DNA from: Ectocarpus siliculosus
Lineage: Eukaryota > Sar > Phaeophyceae > Ectocarpales > Ectocarpaceae
Length of the DNA stretch: 48,404 nucleotides
Assembly: GCA_000310025.1 (NCBI GenBank)
Contig: FN649749.1
Location: 2,665,620 to 2,714,023 of the forward strand
Reading direction: 5' to 3'
Each line of letters starts with the position of its first letter. Positions within the stretch are counted from its first letter, which is position 1. Below, piece after piece: positions 42,501 through 48,404 of the stretch. A program made the position numbers and the translations under genes. The notes beneath the pieces are model-generated. The model ran no database searches, was not told where the DNA came from, and saw nothing but the letters and a program-made list of their open reading frames with translations.

Positions 42501-42889
42501 ACTGCATCACGCTAAGCATAAACCCTCTTGCAAAGTTCTGGAGGTCTGCTCTGTCGCTTGATTCGAGATTGCGGACTTGGTCAAGCCCTTGTTGTCGCGG
42601 AAAGTCACGCAGCTATGCATAGTTTCGGGGGGCAAAGATGTTTCACCGCCAACCATCCATGGTGATGGTCTCGTGTGTCGTGGAGGTATGAAACAAATGA
42701 AAATTTCCGAGTTGGGCAGACTAGCGTAAATATGTACGTAGTAGTCTTCTGCCGCACAATGTACAGCTGTGGCGGGAGTGTGCATCATGCTTCGGAGTAC
42801 GTTGTGTACGTACATGGTTTGCCGAGCACGTTCGCAGGGATGCAGCATAGATAGGTGGCCTCAGGTGCAGACTAATAAGTTGTACGGCG

Positions 42890-43118
42890 ATTGTTGTTGT
42901 TGTTGTTGTCTTCACATTAAAAACCGTTCCGATCTCTCTCTACCCAAAACCTTCGTATGCCCGTACTGATCCAACACTCGACGCGGTCGATTCCCGTGGT
43001 CACAGGTTAAACCCTAAAAATGTACACTCAAATAAACTGGCCCCGAGGGGTCCGCAAGTCAATAGAAATCAACGACAGATATTCTGGAGTCCTCCACTCC
43101 CTCTGCGCGCTATGCGAG
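42890..43118 (-). repeat. Dispersed (AAC)n-tailed repeat, inverted copy
   Basis: This is the reverse-orientation partner of 39986-40241, ending in CGCTATGCGAG at 43118. The tails of the two copies point toward each other across the last three kinase segments. Flanking bases give no matching target duplication. Confidence 0.8.
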
Positions 43119-44640
43119 GTATCAACTGAGACTAGGAGTCACTATCATGGGCCGGAGAGAAATAGGTACACCCCCTTGGTTCAATCTTGGTACTTCACAA
43201 CGCAAGCAGAGACAAGGCCATCTGGCACAGAAAAAGAGAGAAAAAGAGAAAAAATACAAAATGGAAACAGTAAGAAGAAGAGAAAATAAAATGAAACTAA
43301 AATGAAAAAGAGCGAGGACAAAAAGGGACCAGGCCGAAAATAACAAGAACGGCGATTAAACAAGCTTTAGTGGATAAAAGGTTGTCAGCAGTGCAGTAGT
43401 ACTTCGGTTTTGGGGGAAAGAGGATGGTTCTGAACGTCGCAGGAATGGGAAAAACAACCGGTTTCCGCCAGGTTCCAAGCAGGGGGGGAGCGTAACTTTC
43501 GCCACACGCATCGCTCCGCCAACTAACGGTGGGGTTTGTGCTGGAGGACGGAGATGCAAAAGAGTGACACCCTGAGATGGGAACCCTGCACTTTCATGTT
43601 GCACCTGTTCGCTACCGGCTTGCTACGTTGTGACGGAAAAATGAACAATGAATTTCTTTCCATTATTTTTTCAATCTTGCTCAATCAAAGGACGGCTTAT
43701 CGCGTTTGCTCTGTCTTGTCCGTTCTCTGAGCTTACGGAAGCTAAACGCAAGAGATCGCGGTCGTGCCTTCGCACGACCTGGGCCTCGACTTCTGCTCTA
43801 AGGATCTTCAACGAAGCGACACCGGTGCCGGCGGCAGGGATTGTACCGGCCCATACCAGCATCACGTTCGTTGTCGACTCTGTTTTTCCTGTACGTCACT
43901 GATGATTGCGATTTTTTATGTCGTTGTCCTGTTGTTAGTTTGTTTTTGGTACAACAGCCGTGAACTCGAGAAACGATATGAACAAAGGGCGACTCACTTC
44001 TTGCGGTGCAATCGATCGTGTTGTGAGGTCTTCCGAGTTATCGACCAGAAAGAAAAACTCTCTTGTGACGAACGGCCATTGGTATCGTCACGCGTCACAC
44101 ACACGCACAATTTGCCCGAAATGTAGTACAGCAATAGCTTACCTTCCCGCCGATTTGGAGTGATTATTGTGAATTTCTCGTTCTCTGCGGAAAGTGAAAC
44201 TGAAACAAGAGCAACTGCAAAATCATACCCACTGCGAGCTGTGTGTATGATTGGTCTTGTGTAGCGGCTGATAGGGGTGGCGAGCGAGTCGTGTAGGGCG
44301 AGACTCGGATGGCGGGCAAGAGTAAAATTTAACTTTCAAGCAGTGTGTTCGGCCCAAACACACTCTTCTTACTATACCCTGCCGGCCGTGGTGTGGCAGC
44401 ACCTAAACTGAACCCTTTCGCCTTCGCGATGGAACCACGGTACGCCTCCCCGGCCTGCCCCCCCCGTCCCTGGGGTAGGCCGAGGTTCCGCAAGTGGATC
44501 TAGACCTCGAAAGACCACCCAGCAAAGACGGATATTCGGTCCCTAGCACTGTTGAGAGGGGGATCCTGAGTTTGGCGGTTGGGAGTTACTGCTGTCGTGA
44601 GATCGGGGTAGCTCGTGAACCGCCAGCTTTGGTAACTGCA
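43119..44640. other. Gene-free stretch, probably ending in LINE 5' leader
   Basis: 43119-44240 holds no recognised gene; an A/G-rich stretch lies at 43220-43320. About 44420-44640 directly precedes the LINE ATG and is probably its 5' untranslated part, though the true element start cannot be fixed. Confidence 0.45.
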
Positions 44641-44642
44641 AA

Positions 44643-45655
44643 ATGAGACTGGATCCTAACGCCCCGGCTTGGACACCGGGGCTATGCAGCAGCAGAGAGC
44701 ACGGTGAGGGTGGCGGAGTGACCGCACGCCGTGGGGGTATGCCCCAGAGAGAGGAAAGGAGAGAGTCCAGAGATGGAGGACCACACCGCTCCGGGACAAG
44801 AAGACAACTCTATGGGAAACAAGGCAAGGACCGGGGTAACTATCACCTTAGCCCGAGAGTTCGCAAGAAAAAAGAAAAAAAAGAAAAAAAGAGGGGGAGA
44901 TGGAGGAAAAGGAGGGGTCGGGCGGCGCGTAGGCTAGCTAAGAGATTTTCGCGCGCCGCGAGAAAGAGACAGCAGGGTCAACTTCTTAGGGTAGCAACCT
45001 GGAATGTGCGGACTTTGGCTTTAAACGGGGCCAATGGATACGGGCGAGCCTACAGCATTCTACACGAGGCAGCGAGACAAGACGTATCGGTGGTAGGAAT
45101 GCAGGAGACACGGAGGGCAGGTCGAACGGAATTTGCAGCAGCGGGTTTCCGGGTGTTCTGCTGTGGCACGGAGACTGGTGGAGTCCATGGTGTGGGGATA
45201 GCCGTCAAAGAGTCACTGTGCAAGACATCCACGTTCACTACCGAGTTTATCGACGAACGCCTTATTGCCATGAGGTTTCTGTTGGCAGGCCACCGTGGAG
45301 CGGTCAACTTCGTAGCCGCGTATGCTCCAACCGAACCTTCAACCGCCGATAGCAAGCGCGTGTTCTGGGGAAAACTTGACAGTCTCGCGCGGAGGATCCC
45401 TTCCAAAGAATATGTGTATGTCTTATTGGACGCCAACGCGCGGACGGGAGATAGGTTGGACGGAGGGGACGGAAGGGTATTAGGAATGTACGGGCGTGAT
45501 GAGCTCAATGACAATGGCATGCTACTGTTGAATTTCGCAACGGAAAACAGGCTAGCTCTCACGAACACGTTCTTCGAGACGCGCAAGGGCGGAATATGGC
45601 ACACATACAACGGTGTGTCGGGAAACGATTGCAAGCGCCTTGACTACATTTCAAG
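44643..45655 (+). pseudogene. LINE AP-endonuclease, truncated
   Basis: A basic Lys/Arg-rich N terminus of about 110 residues is followed by the exonuclease III-like endonuclease: VATWNVRTL (Asn), GMQETRR (catalytic Glu), VAAYAPTEPS, VLLDANARTG (Asp, Asn) and TYNGVSGNDCKRLDYI. The last motif with the catalytic His is missing because of the deletion. After 45655 the frame runs on to 45806 over RT sequence in the wrong frame. Confidence 0.88.
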
Positions 45656-46914
45656 CCAACAACATCCTCCCGGAGGAACAGTGCGGATTTCGACCCGGGC
45701 GATCCACCGTCGACATGCTGTTCGTCGTGCGCCGCCTCCAGGAGCTGGGGCGGAGAAAGAAAATACCGCTCTACATGTGCTTCGTCGACTTGAAGAAGGC
45801 GTATGATTCGGTGGACCGAGAGATGCTATGGAAGGTGCTGGCCAGGGCCGGGATTCCCGCGAAGCTAATCAAAGCCATCCGCCAATTCCACGATGGAATG
45901 CGGGCCCGGGTGCGCATGGACGACGGAGAACTATCGGACTGGTTCTTCGTCAAACAGGGTGTGCGACAAGGATGTGTGCTATCCCCACTGCTGTTCAACA
46001 TCTTCTTCGCCGAGGTCCTCGAGGTCGTCGTTATCCGATTCAGCGAGGATGATGTTGTTCTGCAGAACCTGGTGTGCTTGGAGGAGGGGAAGACGGAAGC
46101 GGGGGGGGGGGGGGACACACCCCTTGACCGAGTACGGAGGGCAGTATGGGGGATGCTGTATGCCGATGATGCCGGCGTCGTATCGAGGTCTGCAGAAGGA
46201 CTGGCGAGAATGATGACCATCATCGTTGAGGTGTTCGGAGAGTTCGGGCTAACGGTGTCGGAGAAGAAGACGGAGACGCTCCTGATGCGCGCGAAGGACA
46301 AGTCGACTACAACATCACAGCCCCCCCCGCCTCCACCGCTCACCATCGAAGCCGCGGGACAGAAATACGCCCAGACGACCGAGTTCCGGTACCTCGGTGG
46401 CCTCGTCAACGAACATGGCGACCTCACCCGGGAGATCAGCTACAGGAGCATAGGAGCGTGGGCGTGCCTCAGGCGATATGGCCAGGAGCTCTTCGACAGA
46501 CCGAAAGAGCTATTCCGACTCAAGATCCGCCTCCTCCAGGCGGAGGCGATGGAGGCACTGCTGTACGGCTGCATGACATGGTCACCACTCAGCGGCCACT
46601 ATCAGACGCTGCGGTCGACACACCACCGACTGCTCCTTCGAGTTATCGGGTACAAGCGCAAGAAAGACACCTACCGGCAGCTCTCTTACGCCCAGACGCT
46701 GAAGACGGTCGAATGCCAGAGCGTTGAAGCCACGATCCGACAACGACGCCTACTGTTCGCGGGAGCACTGGCAAGGCAGCCGGACGGGCGACTCCCGAAA
46801 CGACTGATGCTCGGCGAGCTGGCGGGGGGGGAGAAGCTGATCGATAATTCGGGTGGCTCAGTTGTGTGTGATGGGAGCGTAGAGCAGCTCGGCCATGACG
46901 GGCCGCACGGGTAG
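45656..46914 (+). pseudogene. LINE reverse transcriptase palm and thumb, 5' truncated
   Basis: RT motifs present: EEQCGFRPGRSTVDML (motif 2), FVDLKKAYDSVDR (A, catalytic Asp), GVRQGCVLSPLLFNIFF (B) and YADDAGVV (C, catalytic Asp pair). A long C-terminal region (YLGGLV, then a tail rich in Arg and Leu) follows to a TAG. A G12 run at 46101-46112 sits inside the frame. Motifs 0 and 1 are missing, and there is no start of its own. Confidence 0.88.
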
Positions 46915-47474
46915 GTAAAGACGTGTAGACGTGGTGAAAAACGTGTTGTATTCATCGGGGGCGTGCTTGAGCTCGTCATTCCATCACGGCATCAAGTCAC
47001 GCATAACGCTTTAATACCCAGAACGAATCTCCATGAATCTCCACCAATCTACTACACTCCCAAGGAAAACACAAAGAAACTTCTTGTCCCTCCGTAGTTC
47101 GTCACTGCAATCCCCGCATATGTATACGCAATATACCACCCCCATGCTATGCTACGAGTATATCGAATAGCCCCCCTGCTCGTATGCATCGTCATGCTCC
47201 AACAAAATATCAAAGTCATCCTTATCATACCAGTTCAATCCCAAAACAAATCAAAACCAAGACAAAATCGAAAACTCCAACACCAAAACAATACCGCCTC
47301 CAAAAACAATCAATCGCATACCAACTCTTCCAAATCATCAAGAAAAATCCCAAACATTAACCTTCCAAAACACTACCATCTCCACTTGACCCTCTCTAGC
47401 TCTTGTTCAAACTCGTACATATCCTCTCTCTTCCACTCAACGGCAAATCACGATTTGATCCCAAAACACCTCTG
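46915..47474. other. Region between LINE and Copia end
   Basis: No gene. On the minus strand the part up to 47474 is the 3' untranslated region of the Copia element at the right edge. AGCAGGGGGG at about 47166-47175 is a candidate polypurine tract, after which its 3' LTR would begin, but no second LTR is present to prove it. Confidence 0.4.
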
Positions 47475-48404
47475 TCACTGCAAATTCATCACAAAGTCTC
47501 TGTGCAACGCAAAAGATTCCTTGCTGATAGCCTTCGTCAAGAAATCTGCATGCTGAAACTCCGACGACACATGAGTAATCGAAATCTCTTTCCTCTCTAC
47601 CAGTTCCCTGATAAAGTGATGCCGTACATCAATGTGCTTCGAGTTTGAGTTCGTGATCGGGTTGTGCGCAATCTGAATCGCTCCCTGATTATCCTCGAAG
47701 ATTTGAATGCACGGCATACCTGCATCTGGCAACATAAAACGCCAAACTTGCCTCAAGAAAAGCACCTCCTTCAAGACGTCGGCAATTGCCACATACTCTG
47801 CTTCCGTTGTGGAAAGCGTAACGCACTTCTGCGTCCTCGAAAACCAAGTCACACCCCCACCCCCACACATCACTAGTCCTCCTGAAACCGACCTACGGTC
47901 TGCTGCCTTGCTCGCATAGTCAGCATCCACAAACACCTGCATGCTCATGCCAGTCACCACACCCCTCTCAAATGTAATCCCCATCCAACTCGTCCTACGC
48001 ACGTACCCTAAAATACCAAGTGCTGCCTTCCAGTGCACCATCTTGGGAGACGCGCAATACCGCGCTACTGCTCGTACTGCATTCGCGATGTCCGGCCTGG
48101 TTTGAGTGGCCAACCACATCAGGGATCCTACCAACTCGCGGAAAGGGACGTCAGCACACGCTTCGTCCTCGTCAAAGTCGGTGAGCTTCATGCTCACAGG
48201 CAAGGGCACACTCTTCCCCCACTCTACGCCGTACTCTGCAGCCAACTCTTCTGCAAACCTTTGCTGCGAGATCCTCAAAAGGCCTCTCTCTAGATCTCTC
48301 TGGTAAAAGCACGCGGAGTACCACCTCAACTCCCCAAGGTTCTTCACGGGGACCATCTCGTTGAGGTCTCTGCCAAACTTGTCACATCTCTCCTTCTGCC
48401 CTAC
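47475..48404 (-). CDS. Copia Pol, RT C terminus and RNase H (5' part off window)
   Basis: The frame is open to the window edge and ends with TGA at 47475. Visible: CDKFGRDLNE, then PVKNLGELRWY (RT thumb region of Copia), RPDIANAV, and RNase H with VDADYASKAADRRS (Asp), STTEAEYVA (Glu), IFEDNQGAIQIAHN (Asp) and KHIDVRHHF. All look intact. It is on the opposite strand from the Copia remnant at 13896-16562, so it is a separate insertion. The RT YVDD motif lies off the window. Confidence 0.93.
   Translation of the reverse strand, partial: VGQKERCDKFGRDLNEMVPVKNLGELRWYSACFYQRDLERGLLRISQQRFAEELAAEYGVEWGKSVPLPVSMKLTDFDEDEACADVPFRELVGSLMWLATQTRPDIANAVRAVARYCASPKMVHWKAALGILGYVRRTSWMGITFERGVVTGMSMQVFVDADYASKAADRRSVSGGLVMCGGGGVTWFSRTQKCVTLSTTEAEYVAIADVLKEVLFLRQVWRFMLPDAGMPCIQIFEDNQGAIQIAHNPITNSNSKHIDVRHHFIRELVERKEISITHVSSEFQHADFLTKAISKESFALHRDFVMNLQ

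Larger units (their letters stand above)
44643..46914 (+). mobile_element. LINE-type non-LTR retrotransposon with internal deletion
   Basis: AP-endonuclease is followed directly by the palm of a reverse transcriptase. The DNA that should encode the endonuclease end (SDH motif) and RT motifs 0 and 1 is absent at about 45655, and the two parts are in different frames. Neither end of the element could be defined: no poly(A) tail or target duplication is seen after 46914. Confidence 0.9.

Noticed and set aside
39134-43118. Capture of the whole kinase by a TIR transposon
   Set aside because: The first kinase exon (39134-39286) lies outside the inverted pair and there is no target duplication.

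Overview
The window looks like nuclear DNA of an intron-rich eukaryote, most likely a stramenopile and plausibly a brown alga. That assignment is inference. It rests on one long gene with many introns of about 700 bases, a kinase whose DFG motif reads DFN in an 'NDFN' context that I recall from stramenopile kinases, CAG/CTG-rich GC-rich introns, and a dense load of Copia, Gypsy and LINE copies. A run of 100 N at 16563-16662 shows a scaffolded draft assembly.

Left part (1-11655): thirteen exons on the minus strand, all joining in phase, encode the first 944 residues of a Prp16/DHX38-type spliceosomal DEAH helicase. The gene runs off the left edge after helicase motif Ia. Its introns hold repeats made from its own exon ends: a minisatellite built from the exon 12 donor site (1311-1650), partial copies of the ends of exons 11 and 7, and a (CAG)n acceptor at exon 4.

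Middle (11656-21520): no convincing host gene. It carries a decayed Copia element with gag and integrase parts that runs into the N gap, then CCAAC/GACC low-complexity DNA and degenerate tandem repeats.

21521-33709: a very young Ty3/gypsy element on the minus strand, with two 266-bp LTRs differing at one base and a 4-bp TACG target-site duplication. Its 2443-residue Pol reading frame carries, between a Ser/Pro-rich leader and the aspartic protease, a full NADAR (YbiA-like) domain, an ADP-ribose/N-glycosidase fold. It ends in a chromodomain followed by a Tudor/Agenet-like barrel. Gag is unusual: no AUG start, a -1 frame change inside the zinc knuckle, and two in-frame stop clusters before Pol. 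The reverse transcriptase has Tyr for the motif A Asp. This element is the most likely previously undescribed system here.

Right part (33710-48404): one possible exon with a signal-peptide-like N terminus; a split protein kinase gene (39134-42315) with inverted copies of a dispersed (AAC)n-tailed repeat in its first intron and just downstream; a LINE with endonuclease joined by deletion to the reverse transcriptase palm; and, at the right edge on the minus strand, an intact Copia RNase H end. I see no rRNA, complete tRNA or CRISPR array.
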